A stretch of 9,215 bases of DNA from assembly GCA_025356505.1 (NCBI GenBank), contig JANXSV010000045.1:1-9215 (forward strand), read 5' to 3'. Both the position numbers and the translations under genes were made by a program. This document shows, one piece after another, positions 1-7,648 of the stretch; the first letter of the stretch is position 1; each line of letters starts with the position of its first letter. This stretch comes from Methylovirgula sp. (lineage in GTDB: Bacteria > Pseudomonadota > Alphaproteobacteria > Rhizobiales > Beijerinckiaceae). Below the pieces are notes generated by a model that was not told the DNA's origin, ran no database searches, and saw nothing but the letters and a program-made list of their open reading frames with translations.

Positions 1-4
1 TCAC

Positions 5-814
5 TCAAAGCGTTAAACCGCTAATCACCATGCCATCGTAAGCTACATCAATTTCGGGCGGCAGTTGCGATTTGAGCGTTTTATAATCCATATCATTGTG
101 CAAATTCGTCAAAACGGCGCGTTTGGGCTGCATCCGCTCAATCCACTGCAATGCCTCGGACAGACTGAAATGGCTAGGATGCGGCGCGTAGCGCAACGCA
201 TCTATGATCCATACGTCCAAATTTTTCAAATATGGCAGACTTTCTTCCGGTATTTCCTTCACATCAGGCGTGTAGGCAATATTGCCGAAGCGAAAACCCA
301 ACGCGTCAATTTCCCCATGATGCAACAGGAACGGAACAGCGTGCAGGGGGCCCCCCTGCCCTTCAATGGTGCAGGGCACGCGCGGCTCGATCCTCCGCTC
401 ATTCACCAAAGGCGGATACAAGCTGCCCGGCAAGGTTTCAAAAATATAGCGAAAACTGTTGCGTACGGTTTTTGACGTCGGCTCGTCGATAAAAACATCC
501 ATCCGCTTGCGTGTATCGATTACAAAAGGGCGAATATCGTCAATACCGTGAACATGGTCGGCGTGCGCATGGGTCAGCAGAACGGCGTCGAGATGCTGCG
601 CATTGGCGTCAAGCAGCTGCATGCGCATATCCGGCGACATATCAACCAGCACCGTGGTGGCCGTACCATTCGGTGCGGTTTTCTGAACCAGAATTGAGCA
701 GCGTCTACGACGATTTTTCGGTTCATGCGGGTCGCACGCGCCCCAGCCGCTCTTCCCCGCGCGCGGCACACCTCCAGAAGAGCCACAGCCAAGTATGGTG
801 ATCTGCAAACTCAT
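5..814 (-). CDS. PhnP-like MBL-fold metallo-hydrolase
   Basis: This 269-residue protein has the metallo-beta-lactamase fold of the PhnP/RNase Z-like branch, whose members are two-metal phosphodiesterases; PhnP itself opens cyclic ribose phosphates in phosphonate breakdown. The N-terminus carries the family opening GCGSSGGVP (9-17) and a basic KNRRRRCS stretch (33-40). The main metal motif THAHADH is at 81-87 (H82, H84, D86, H87). Further likely ligands are H166, D184 in YTPD and H239 in TNLHNDMDY. There is no signal peptide, so it should be cytoplasmic. The start ATG at 814 overlaps the tatD stop by four bases (ATGA), which suggests translational coupling. No phosphonate genes are nearby, so the substrate is unknown and the symbol phnP is not justified; orthologues are commonly found beside tatD and metG in alphaproteobacteria (recalled, not searched). 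Four bases remain after its stop; TGAGTGA there could let a next gene start on GTG, but this cannot be judged. Confidence 0.93.
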   Translation of the reverse strand: MSLQITILGCGSSGGVPRAGKSGWGACDPHEPKNRRRRCSILVQKTAPNGTATTVLVDMSPDMRMQLLDANAQHLDAVLLTHAHADHVHGIDDIRPFVIDTRKRMDVFIDEPTSKTVRNSFRYIFETLPGSLYPPLVNERRIEPRVPCTIEGQGGPLHAVPFLLHHGEIDALGFRFGNIAYTPDVKEIPEESLPYLKNLDVWIIDALRYAPHPSHFSLSEALQWIERMQPKRAVLTNLHNDMDYKTLKSQLPPEIDVAYDGMVISGLTL

Positions 815-1617
815 GCGATCTGCTCGAATGAGTTTATTTTCGAAAACAATTTCAATACGTTGGCCGTAGTCTGTTGAGTAATCTGTTCAAATGAAACCCC
901 CTTCACCGCGGCCAGAACCTTTGCCGTTTCCGCGACAAAAGCCGGTTCATTTGGCCGGCCGCGATGCGGCATAGGCGCAAGGTAGGGCGCATCCGTCTCC
1001 ACCAACAGGCGCTCAAGTGGAATATCTTTCGCAATTGCCCGCAAATCATCCGAATTCCTGAATGTCAAAACGCCGGACATTGACACGTAAAGCCCGAGAC
1101 GCAGGCCCGTCTCAGCCAGCGCCCGTGATGATGTAAAGCAATGCAACAGCGCGGGGAAAGCACCCTTCCCCATCTCATCTTCCAGAATCATCGCCATATC
1201 GTCATCGGCATTGCGCGAATGAATAACCAACGGCAGCTGCGTGACGCGAGCCGCTGCAATATGCGCACGAAACACCCGCGCGGCGATATCGCGCGGCGTT
1301 TTATCATAGTGGTAGTCCAGCCCGGCTTCGCCAATTGCCACACATTTGGGATGCTTCGACAGCTCAACCAATGTCTCAACGGCAACATCAGGCTCTTCCC
1401 ATGCCTGATGCGGGTGGGTACCAACCGAAAAAAACACAGTTTCAAAACGTTCAGCAATGCTCCGATAAGTATCAAAATTGGCAACGCGGGTGGAGATCGT
1501 GATTGCCCTGCCAACGCCAGCCGCCGCGGCACGCGCGAGAACTGCTCCCAGATCAGCAAAATCCGGAAAATCAAGGTGGCAATGGCTGTCGATCAGCAAG
1601 CTGCTTTTATCAGCCAT
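811..1617 (-). CDS. tatD: TatD-family metal-dependent hydrolase (DNase)
   Basis: A 268-residue TIM-barrel amidohydrolase of the TatD family. Family members are metal-dependent 3'-5' exonucleases implicated in DNA repair and turnover, and despite the name TatD is not a component of the Tat export machine. All expected metal residues are visible: H12 and H14 in DSHCHLD, E97 in GEAGLDYHYD, H133 in VIHSRNADDD, H159 in LLHCF and D209 in VETDAPYLAP. Length matches the family norm of about 260. The start ATG at 1617 shares one base with the metG stop (TGATG) and no strong Shine-Dalgarno precedes it, so translation probably depends on ribosomes terminating metG. The 3' end overlaps the next hydrolase gene by four bases. 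The metG-tatD-MBL order is recurrent in alphaproteobacteria. A YcfH-type name would be equally suitable; the exact biological substrate is inferred only. Confidence 0.95.
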   Translation of the reverse strand: MADKSSLLIDSHCHLDFPDFADLGAVLARAAAAGVGRAITISTRVANFDTYRSIAERFETVFFSVGTHPHQAWEEPDVAVETLVELSKHPKCVAIGEAGLDYHYDKTPRDIAARVFRAHIAAARVTQLPLVIHSRNADDDMAMILEDEMGKGAFPALLHCFTSSRALAETGLRLGLYVSMSGVLTFRNSDDLRAIAKDIPLERLLVETDAPYLAPMPHRGRPNEPAFVAETAKVLAAVKGVSFEQITQQTTANVLKLFSKINSFEQIA

Positions 1618-3197
1618 CAGGGAGCCGCAGGGGAAGCCCCCTCCTCCACATAGCGCGGGAAAATTCCGCTCGGCGTCACCAGCGGCGTGCCCGGTTTCAA
1701 ATGGGCCACGGCACCTAGATGGGCGAAATCCCGCCGGTCAGGCGCAACATTCAGCAAATCCAACAGCTTCGTCATGCTCTCCGGCATGAAGGGCAGCGAC
1801 AGGATCGCGATATGACGCAAAACCTCGACAGTGACATAAAGAATGGTATCGCGCCGTGCCGGGTCTGTTTTGGTCAGTTTCCACGGCTCTTCCGAAGCAA
1901 AATATCGGTTTGCCTCCCCCACAACGGCCCAGATCTCGGCCAGAATCGTATGCAGCGCGAAGCTTTCCATCGCGACTTTTGTTTTGGCATGAATCCCATG
2001 CGCCATACCCAGCATATCGTGATCGGCCTGAGTGAACGTCCCATGGACTGGCACTTTGCCGGCGCAGTTTTTATTGATCATCGACAGCGAGCGCTGCGCA
2101 AGATTGCCAAGGTCATTGGCAAGGTCGGCGTTGATACGCGCCACAATAGCCTCGTGCGAGTAGTTGCCATCCTGCCCGAATGGCACTTCGCGCAAGAAAA
2201 AATATCGCATTTGGTCAACGCCATAATGGGCCGCCATGCCAATCGGGTCGATGACATTGCCGACCGATTTCGACATCTTTTCGCCCTTGTTGAACAAAAA
2301 GCCGTGCACGATGACGTGTTTTGGCAGTGGCAGATCCGCTGACATCAAAAAAGCGGGCCAGTAAATGCTGTGGAAGCGCGTGATATCCTTGCCAATCACA
2401 TGGTGCGCTCCGCCCGTCCCGTCTGTTCCGCGCCAAAATCGAAACAGCGCGTCAGTTTCATCTGGAAAGCCTGCACCGGTCAGGTAGTTGGTAAGCGCAT
2501 CCACCCAGACATACATCACGTGCTTATCATCGCCGGGAACCTGAACGCCCCAATCGAATGTTGTGCGGCTGATGGAGAGGTCTTTCAGGCCGCGCTTAAC
2601 GAAGGCGACAATTTCGTTTTTGTATTTTTCGGGCGTCACATAGGCGGGTTGCGCTTCGTAAAGCGCCAACAGTCTGTCAGCATAGGCGGACAGACGGAAG
2701 AAATAGGAATTTTCCTCGACCCATTCCACAGGCGAGCCCGTAGGCGCGAATTTCTTTCCGTCCGCATTTGTGGAAAGTTCCGCCTCATCAAAATAGGCTT
2801 CGTCGCGCACGGAATAATAGCCGGAATATTTTGAAAGGTAGATATCGCCCTTGGCTTGCATCCTGCGCCAAATCTCCTGCGAGGCGAGTTTGTGGCGCGG
2901 CTGGGTTGTGCGAACGATATCGTCGGTACGGGCGTTCAAGACCTCGCCCATCTGCGCAAACTGCTCCGCCGTGCGATCTGCCAGCGCTTGAACACTGATG
3001 CCCTCTTTGGCCGCCGTCTGTTGCATTTTCAGGCCATGCTCATCCATGCCGGTAATGAAGCGCACATCGAAACCGTCGAGCCGTTTGAAGCGCTGAATGG
3101 CGTCTGTGGCAATGCGCTCATAGGCGTGGCCGATATGCGGCGCGCCGTTGGCATAGGGAATTGCTGTCGAAATATAAAATGTCGGGCGCGTGGCCAT
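1617..3197 (-). CDS. metG: Methionyl-tRNA synthetase (short, zinc-free type)
   Basis: Class I aminoacyl-tRNA synthetase that charges tRNA-Met with methionine using ATP, in the cytoplasm. The Rossmann catalytic domain carries the HIGH box at 21-24 (PHIGH) and the KMSKS loop at 307-311 (GEKMSKS), with DEHG at 52-55 and the WVDALTNY segment near 231-238. The connective-peptide region near 120-155 ([10 protein letters not shown]) has no cysteine pairs, so this is the zinc-free type. The 526-residue protein ends after the helical anticodon-binding domain; the C-terminal EMAP-like tRNA-binding dimerisation domain of longer MetG proteins is absent, as is usual in alphaproteobacteria. The start ATG at 3197 gives the expected N-terminus [15 protein letters not shown]; only a weak GGATTC lies upstream. 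It follows holB by 58 bases and its stop overlaps the tatD start by one base. It is an essential gene and appears intact. Confidence 0.98.
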   Translation of the reverse strand: MATRPTFYISTAIPYANGAPHIGHAYERIATDAIQRFKRLDGFDVRFITGMDEHGLKMQQTAAKEGISVQALADRTAEQFAQMGEVLNARTDDIVRTTQPRHKLASQEIWRRMQAKGDIYLSKYSGYYSVRDEAYFDEAELSTNADGKKFAPTGSPVEWVEENSYFFRLSAYADRLLALYEAQPAYVTPEKYKNEIVAFVKRGLKDLSISRTTFDWGVQVPGDDKHVMYVWVDALTNYLTGAGFPDETDALFRFWRGTDGTGGAHHVIGKDITRFHSIYWPAFLMSADLPLPKHVIVHGFLFNKGEKMSKSVGNVIDPIGMAAHYGVDQMRYFFLREVPFGQDGNYSHEAIVARINADLANDLGNLAQRSLSMINKNCAGKVPVHGTFTQADHDMLGMAHGIHAKTKVAMESFALHTILAEIWAVVGEANRYFASEEPWKLTKTDPARRDTILYVTVEVLRHIAILSLPFMPESMTKLLDLLNVAPDRRDFAHLGAVAHLKPGTPLVTPSGIFPRYVEEGASPAAP

Positions 3198-3255
3198 GCT
3201 CGGAATCCAATGTTTCTTTGGTTTTGCCGCCGGGCGCGCGCAAGGTCAAGCGCGA

Positions 3256-4347
3256 TTAGGCTTTGCTGTGCCCCTGCGCTGTTTCAGCCGCTTTTGCCAA
3301 ATGCGAAATGGCGGCCAGCACCAGCGCGCGCCGATCGAGATTATAAGCCTCGCTCTGCCGTATCAGGGCTGTGATGCTCTCCCAGCTTTCGGCAAAAGCC
3401 GCCAGCGCCGGAACAGGCTGCGGGCTGTGGACTTGAGCGTGCAGCCAGTCCAGCAGCATATCTTTCAACGTCTCGTATTCCTCATCATTGCTGCGTGAGG
3501 TTACGCTGTCCGCCAATGTGTGCACATCACGCCAATCAACACGCGGCAGTTGCCGCAGCAGCGCGTCCAGCCTGTTGCTGACGTCGAGACTTTTGCCACC
3601 CAGCAGCTTGAGCGCCCGCGAAACTGAACCATGCGCCAGACGGCTCGCCGTCTCAAGTGCGCCGGAATCATGCGCGCCCGTATCATGGGCGCTTTCCCCG
3701 CTTCGTAAGGCCTGAACGACCTGTTCAGGCGTAAGCGGGTGCAGCAGCAGCATCCGGCAGCGCGAGCGTATCGTCGGCAAAATGCGGTTTGGCTGATGCG
3801 ACACGATTAGAAACAGCGAACGCTCTGGCGGCTCCTCAATCAGTTTCAGCAGGCTGTTGGCGCTCTCAATGTTCAAATCTTCCGCGCAATCGAGGATAAC
3901 GATCCGATATCCGCCCTCGCTGGCAGATCGCTGGAACATATGAATCGCCTTTCGCGCATCTTCGGCGCGGATAACAGTGAAATGCTTTTTCGTTTTTTCG
4001 TTCCATTCCCGCCGCAAAACTTGAACGTCACCATGGCCCATAGCCCGCACACGCTGCACACTTTGATGATCATCCGCCACACCCAGCGACGTCGCATGTT
4101 GTACCGCATTTTTCGTGAAATCTGGATTTGCCAGCAAAAATTTTGCAAATCTCCAGGCAAGCGTTGCCTTGCCGATGCCCTTCTCCCCACCGATGATCCA
4201 CGCATGCGGCAACCTGCCGGATTGATAGGCAGTCAAAAGCTCCCGCTCCGCTGCGGCGTGGCCGATGAATGCAGAATTATAGCGCGGATGCGCCGCGCCG
4301 GTCTGCGCATCGCTTTCAGGCAGCATGTCCTCAGAAAGTTTCGCCAT
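3256..4347 (-). CDS. holB: DNA polymerase III delta-prime subunit
   Basis: The delta-prime subunit is the stator of the clamp loader that places the beta sliding clamp on primed DNA. The 363-residue protein has an AAA+ module: P-loop-like GGEKGIGKA (53-61), Walker-B-like ILDCAEDLN (151-159), the LLKLIEEPPE helix (166-175) and the sensor/arginine-finger segment RSRC (194-197). A helical collar domain follows. Ala replaces Thr/Ser at the end of the P-loop, so ATP binding may be weak, as is accepted for delta-prime. The four-cysteine zinc module that E. coli delta-prime has after the P-loop is absent; only C154 and C197 occur. An in-frame open stretch continues upstream to 4464 inside tmk, but ATG 4347 is preferred: it forms TGATG with the tmk stop and GAGGAGG lies 10 bases upstream. 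Upstream translation gives Arg- and Gly-rich nonsense. Residues 219-230 hold a short AHDTGAHDSGA repeat. Confidence 0.93.
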   Translation of the reverse strand: MAKLSEDMLPESDAQTGAAHPRYNSAFIGHAAAERELLTAYQSGRLPHAWIIGGEKGIGKATLAWRFAKFLLANPDFTKNAVQHATSLGVADDHQSVQRVRAMGHGDVQVLRREWNEKTKKHFTVIRAEDARKAIHMFQRSASEGGYRIVILDCAEDLNIESANSLLKLIEEPPERSLFLIVSHQPNRILPTIRSRCRMLLLHPLTPEQVVQALRSGESAHDTGAHDSGALETASRLAHGSVSRALKLLGGKSLDVSNRLDALLRQLPRVDWRDVHTLADSVTSRSNDEEYETLKDMLLDWLHAQVHSPQPVPALAAFAESWESITALIRQSEAYNLDRRALVLAAISHLAKAAETAQGHSKA

Positions 4348-5015
4348 CAGGACATTGCCTCCTCGACGACGTCGCCATCGCCAAGCTTGAAGTGCTTCGC
4401 CACCGCCGTGATAATATCTGCCGCAACCAGCCCCTGCGTTCGTGATGCGTCGATAACCACGCATCTCGCCGGTTCCGCAGCGGCAATATCACGAAACACA
4501 TCCCGCAGGGCTTTGTGAAAGTCCGCACCCTCGCTCTCAAATCGGTCTGCGGCTTCCGATTTGCCCCGCCGCGCATCGGCCCGCGCCATGCCAATTTTCG
4601 GATCAAGGTCCAGCATCAGCGTCAGATCAGGCTTAAGACCCTTGAGCGTCACATGTTCGAGAGCTTGTATCAGCCGCGTGTCCAAATTGCCCAACACACC
4701 TTGATAAGCGCGGGTCGAATCAGCAAACCTGTCGCACAATACCCATTTCCCTGCCGCGAGGCTCGGTTCTATCAACTGATCGATATGATCAATGCGCGCG
4801 GCACTGAACAGCAATGCCTCTCCAGCAGCGCCAAAATCGCGCGCCGCACCACTCAATATGACGCTTCGCACAGCCTCGGCTCCCGCCGAACCACCCGGCT
4901 CGCGCGTCACCACGACCTCAAGCCCGCGCCGCTGCAAATCCGTAGCCAGGTAGCGAATTTGCGTCGACTTGCCAGCGCCTTCGCCGCCCTCAAATGTGAT
5001 GAATTTACCGCGCAA
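4347..5015 (-). CDS. tmk: Thymidylate kinase
   Basis: Thymidylate kinase phosphorylates dTMP to dTDP with ATP, an essential cytoplasmic step of dTTP supply. In this 222-residue protein the P-loop is GGEGAGKS (10-17). The dTMP-binding TREPGG is at 37-42, the DRF motif (D95-R96) sits in LCDRFADST, and the mobile LID region near 148-160 is rich in Arg and Lys (RRGKSEAADRFE). Length is normal. The codon that yields the canonical start MRGKFITFEGG is TTG at 5015; no in-frame ATG exists before the conserved P-loop, and GGAAAAG lies just upstream as a plausible Shine-Dalgarno. The gene begins 16 bases after the carboxypeptidase stop and ends in a one-base overlap with holB. Pairing with holB is a common bacterial arrangement that ties nucleotide supply to replication. 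Confidence 0.96.
   Translation of the reverse strand: MRGKFITFEGGEGAGKSTQIRYLATDLQRRGLEVVVTREPGGSAGAEAVRSVILSGAARDFGAAGEALLFSAARIDHIDQLIEPSLAAGKWVLCDRFADSTRAYQGVLGNLDTRLIQALEHVTLKGLKPDLTLMLDLDPKIGMARADARRGKSEAADRFESEGADFHKALRDVFRDIAAAEPARCVVIDASRTQGLVAADIITAVAKHFKLGDGDVVEEAMS
4358..4364 (-). promoter_or_regulatory. Ribosome binding site for holB
   Basis: GAGGAGG on the minus strand, 10 bases before the ATG at 4347, is the best Shine-Dalgarno in the gene block. It lies inside the tmk coding end and fixes the holB start against the longer in-frame alternative beginning at 4464. Confidence 0.7.
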
Positions 5016-5031
5016 CTGCTTTTCCGAACCG

Positions 5032-6192
5032 CTATTTCTTTTGGATCATCTGCCGGAACAAGCCAAATCCGAGTTCGGAGGCAGCGTCAAGGGCGCGCTG
5101 GCTCAATGTCCCCGCGCCCACAGCCGATGCGGTGACCAGAGGCACTTCCAAAATCACCGTCTGGCCGCGAAACACCCGCATGACGCCAACTTCCTGCCCC
5201 GCCTCTACCGGCGCAATCAGCGGCCCCGTGTAAAATACTTTGCCGGTGAGTTTTTCACCGGCGGAACGCGGCACAAGCATTTTGACGGGCTTGGCCGCAA
5301 CCAGCCCGACCTCGCTTGAGGCTCCACCAAAAACCTTGGCGGAGGCGATGATATCCTTGTCGGCGAAGATCGTCTTTGGCTCGAAGCTGCGAAAACCCCA
5401 ATTCAACAATCGCCGCGAGTCTTCTGCCCGGTCATTCGCTGATTTTAGCCCGTTGATCACTAGCAGCAGCCGCTGGCCATTCTGCACAGCGGAGCCGACA
5501 AGGCCAAATCCGCTTTCTTTGATATCGCCCGTTTTCAGTCCGTCGGCACCGAGTTCCATTGTCAAAAGCGGATTGCGGTTCAACTGGCGTATCTTGTTCC
5601 AGGTAAACTCTTTTTCGCCAAAATAGTGATAATAATCCGGGTAGTTTTTGATGATATGGCTGGCAAGCTTCATCATCTCGCGCGCTGTAACCCGCTGATC
5701 GACATCGGCCCTGCCCCATGGATTGGTGAAGGTTGATTTTTCCATGCCCAGTTCGCGCGCGCGCCGCGTCATCAGCGTTGCAAATGCATCCTCGGTTCCG
5801 GCAATGCCTTCTGCAAGCGCGATAGCGGCATCATTGCCCGATTGTATGATCAACCCGCGCAGCAGGTCTTCTACTGATATGCGTGATTTGAGCTCGGCAA
5901 ACATGCTGGAGCCGCCCGCCACACCGCCGCCCTTGCGCCAGGCATTCTCGGAAATGGGAAAAACATCGTCCAGCTTTATGTGGCCGAGGCTTAATTCGTG
6001 GAACACCAGTTCCGCCGTCATCAATTTTACGGTCGAAGCAGGGGCCATTAAATCATCGGCGGCCTTTTCAAACAGCACTGAACCGGACTCAAAATCTACC
6101 AGAATGGCATAGGGCGCGGATGTCTGGATTGTCTGCGCGCAAGCTACCGGAGCCGCAAGAAGCGGCAGAAGCGCTATTGCGAGACGTCTCAT
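5032..6192 (-). CDS. dacF: D-alanyl-D-alanine carboxypeptidase, DacF/PBP5 type
   Basis: Low-molecular-weight penicillin-binding protein that trims the terminal D-Ala from peptidoglycan stem peptides in the periplasm. From ATG 6192 it has 386 residues. A signal peptide (MRRLAIALLPLLAAPVACA) is followed by a likely cleavage near residue 19-20. The serine peptidase S11 domain shows STVK (S53, K56), SGN (118-120) and KTG (220-222). A PBP5-type C-terminal beta domain follows near 260-355, ending in an amphipathic helix (RALDAASELGFGLFRQMIQ) typical of membrane attachment. The residue two places after KTG is Ile (KTGDI) where Thr or Ser is usual. An in-frame TTG at 6210 would add six residues (MGFFGG); ATG 6192 has GGCGGA directly abutting it, so the start is not settled. 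It appears to head the dacF-tmk-holB-metG-tatD-MBL unit. The dac family name is certain, the F label less so. Confidence 0.9.
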   Translation of the reverse strand: MRRLAIALLPLLAAPVACAQTIQTSAPYAILVDFESGSVLFEKAADDLMAPASTVKLMTAELVFHELSLGHIKLDDVFPISENAWRKGGGVAGGSSMFAELKSRISVEDLLRGLIIQSGNDAAIALAEGIAGTEDAFATLMTRRARELGMEKSTFTNPWGRADVDQRVTAREMMKLASHIIKNYPDYYHYFGEKEFTWNKIRQLNRNPLLTMELGADGLKTGDIKESGFGLVGSAVQNGQRLLLVINGLKSANDRAEDSRRLLNWGFRSFEPKTIFADKDIIASAKVFGGASSEVGLVAAKPVKMLVPRSAGEKLTGKVFYTGPLIAPVEAGQEVGVMRVFRGQTVILEVPLVTASAVGAGTLSQRALDAASELGFGLFRQMIQKK

Positions 6193-6256
6193 TCCGCCAA
6201 AAAAACCCAACTCATCACCCGTTTAACCCGGCGCACTCAGCAAGCCGCTTGCCATC

Positions 6257-6285
6257 ATTTTCGCATGAACAGTGGGCGGAATCAA
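6257..6285 (-). promoter_or_regulatory. Possible promoter for the dacF-tmk-holB operon
   Basis: On the minus strand TTGATT (6280-6285) and GAAAAT (6257-6262) are separated by exactly 17 bases, each matching the housekeeping consensus at four of six positions. It lies between the putative rlpA terminator and the carboxypeptidase start, about 65 bases from the ATG. The match is weak, and the position is the main support. Confidence 0.3.
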
Positions 6286-6306
6286 TGAAAGGCTGAACTC
6301 GTGTCC

Positions 6307-6335
6307 GAAAAAGCCCGCGGAGGATTCCCCCTCCG
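6307..6335 (-). terminator. Putative intrinsic terminator of rlpA
   Basis: Read on the minus strand, CGGAGG and CCTCCG form a six-base-pair GC-rich stem (6318-6335) with a six-base loop, followed by CGGGC and five Ts (to 6308). The stem begins 16 bases after the rlpA stop codon. The five-base gap between stem and T-run is longer than in a classical terminator, so efficiency is doubtful and some read-through into dacF is likely. Confidence 0.45.
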
Positions 6336-6351
6336 AGAAAGCCCTTAAAGA

Positions 6352-7443
6352 TCAATTCGAGGTTTTGAGAAGGTCTTCCATCGTACGCGGATGAAACTTC
6401 TTGAAAGGTCCGTCCTTCTGGAAGCGCTCAATCGGCGGCAGATCGGAATTGTAATAAAGCGCTGAAAGCTTTCCCGCCGCTGCCGGAACCGCCGAAGCGG
6501 AATCGAGCAAAGGCCGCGCCGTTTTTAGCGTTCTTGGCACCGCAGTTGCGATTGTTGTTGGCGCGGCCCCTTGTGCAAGCACCGGCGGAGCCGCCGCGCT
6601 TGGCGCCATCAACGGCCGGCTCACGATTGGAGCGCCGACATTGAACGGGCGCGCCACCGGGAGCGGAACCGAGCTTGGCAAAGGCGACGCCGCTGTCGCT
6701 ACTTCGTCCGAATTTTGCTCATCGGCCTGCTCAGGCTGAGCCGGCTGCGCAAGGGAGGCTACGCGCTGCGCCGGTTCGGGATTTGCCGCAACCATGATCG
6801 GCTGCGTCGGCAATCCATCGAGTGTCGCGGGGGAACCATCCGTGCGCAATGAAGCCAGAAGCTTGTTGTCGTCGGAGCCGCCAAGCCCCGCCCGTGCGAG
6901 ATATTCCACTTTAACCTTGGCGGTGCCCTGCCCTTTGAAATCCAAAGCGCCAGCCACTTTTTCGGAAACGTCCATCACCCGTCCGCCGTGATAGGGCCCG
7001 CGATCATTCACACGAACCACAATCGAAGCGCCATTGCGCAAGTTCGTCACGCGGGCGTAGCTCGGCAGCGGCATGGTCGGATGCGCCGCTGTCACAGAGG
7101 CCTTATCAAAAATTTCGCCGTTTGCAGTTTTGCGACCGTGAAAATCCGCACCATACCAAGAGGCCATGCCGACCGCCGAATAATTTGGCCGTTCTGCGGG
7201 ATAATATGTGTGACCGGCGATAGTATATGGCTTTCCAACCAGATTTTGCCCGCCGCCCTTAGGCACATCTTCGCCTTCAGCGATAACCCGCTTTGAAGCC
7301 GGGCCATATTTGCTGGTGGGAAACAGGTTCCCCGCTTCAGCATATTTTTTGGAGTTTTGCGCGCAGCCCGATGCCAGCAATCCGGCAGCAACCACACAAG
7401 CGACCTTGGTACCAAAAACGACTTTAGGCATTTTTACACTCAT
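6352..7443 (-). CDS. rlpA: RlpA-family septal lytic transglycosylase lipoprotein
   Basis: RlpA proteins cleave naked glycan strands of septal peptidoglycan and help daughter cells separate. From ATG 7443 the protein has 363 residues. A lipoprotein signal ends at C27 (LLASGC; Ala at -3 is less common but allowed). The double-psi beta-barrel domain spans about 88-182, with ASWYGADFHGRKTANGE (94-110) and VNDRGPY (145-151). E110, H121 and D147 match the spacing of the E/H/D residues proposed as catalytic in Pseudomonas RlpA (recalled numbering E120, H131, D157). A Pro/Ala-rich tail of about 150 residues follows, then a compact end patch (PPIERFQKDGPFKKFHP). No C-terminal SPOR domain is evident. 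The open frame extends to 7491, but ATG 7443 or 7431 gives a proper signal peptide; neither has a clear Shine-Dalgarno. The hairpin downstream suggests it is transcribed separately from dacF. Confidence 0.9.
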   Translation of the reverse strand: MSVKMPKVVFGTKVACVVAAGLLASGCAQNSKKYAEAGNLFPTSKYGPASKRVIAEGEDVPKGGGQNLVGKPYTIAGHTYYPAERPNYSAVGMASWYGADFHGRKTANGEIFDKASVTAAHPTMPLPSYARVTNLRNGASIVVRVNDRGPYHGGRVMDVSEKVAGALDFKGQGTAKVKVEYLARAGLGGSDDNKLLASLRTDGSPATLDGLPTQPIMVAANPEPAQRVASLAQPAQPEQADEQNSDEVATAASPLPSSVPLPVARPFNVGAPIVSRPLMAPSAAAPPVLAQGAAPTTIATAVPRTLKTARPLLDSASAVPAAAGKLSALYYNSDLPPIERFQKDGPFKKFHPRTMEDLLKTSN

Positions 7444-7552
7444 GAGCACACACGCAACGCAAGAAAATCGAGACCTGACAAGACGATACATAGTTCAGGA
7501 CTATCCCGCAAAATGCGCTCCAATGGTAAAGGATTGGCTAAGACGTTGCGTA

Positions 7553-7581
7553 AATCTATCTGCGCCGCAGCCGGAATGCAA
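7553..7581 (-). promoter_or_regulatory. Possible rlpA promoter
   Basis: On the minus strand TTGCAT (7576-7581) and TAGATT (7553-7558) are 17 bases apart. They match consensus at three and four of six positions. Transcription would start near 7546, leaving a leader of about 100 bases before rlpA. This is the best spacing I found but the match is poor. Confidence 0.2.
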
Positions 7582-7612
7582 CTGTGGTAAAATCGACCCG
7601 CCCAAGTGGAGC

Positions 7613-7628
7613 CTTCACACATGTGAAG
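7613..7628. repeat. Inverted repeat, operator-like (CTTCACA-CA-TGTGAAG)
   Basis: Two perfect seven-base arms are separated by two bases. The tight 16-bp dyad is typical of a site for a dimeric DNA-binding protein. It lies upstream of rlpA, about 30 bases before the tentative -35 element, and four bases from a second dyad. No regulator gene is present in the window. Confidence 0.5.
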
Positions 7629-7632
7629 AGTT

Positions 7633-7648
7633 TATACAGAGGTGTATA
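7633..7648. repeat. Inverted repeat, operator-like (TATACA-GAGG-TGTATA)
   Basis: Two perfect six-base arms with a four-base spacer form a second 16-bp dyad centred 20 bases, or about two helical turns, from the centre of the dyad at 7613-7628. TGTATAGAT also resembles a -10 element, so this could be part of a promoter with overlapping operators. Function is inferred from symmetry only. Confidence 0.45.

Noticed and set aside
4348..4464. Longer holB start at 4464
   Set aside because: The extra residues are Arg/Gly-rich translation of the tmk 3' end in another frame; ATG 4347 has a strong ribosome binding site and a TGATG junction.
7444..7491. Longer rlpA start at 7491
   Set aside because: It would place 16 residues, including Arg and Cys, before the lipoprotein signal; ATG 7443 or 7431 gives a normal signal peptide.
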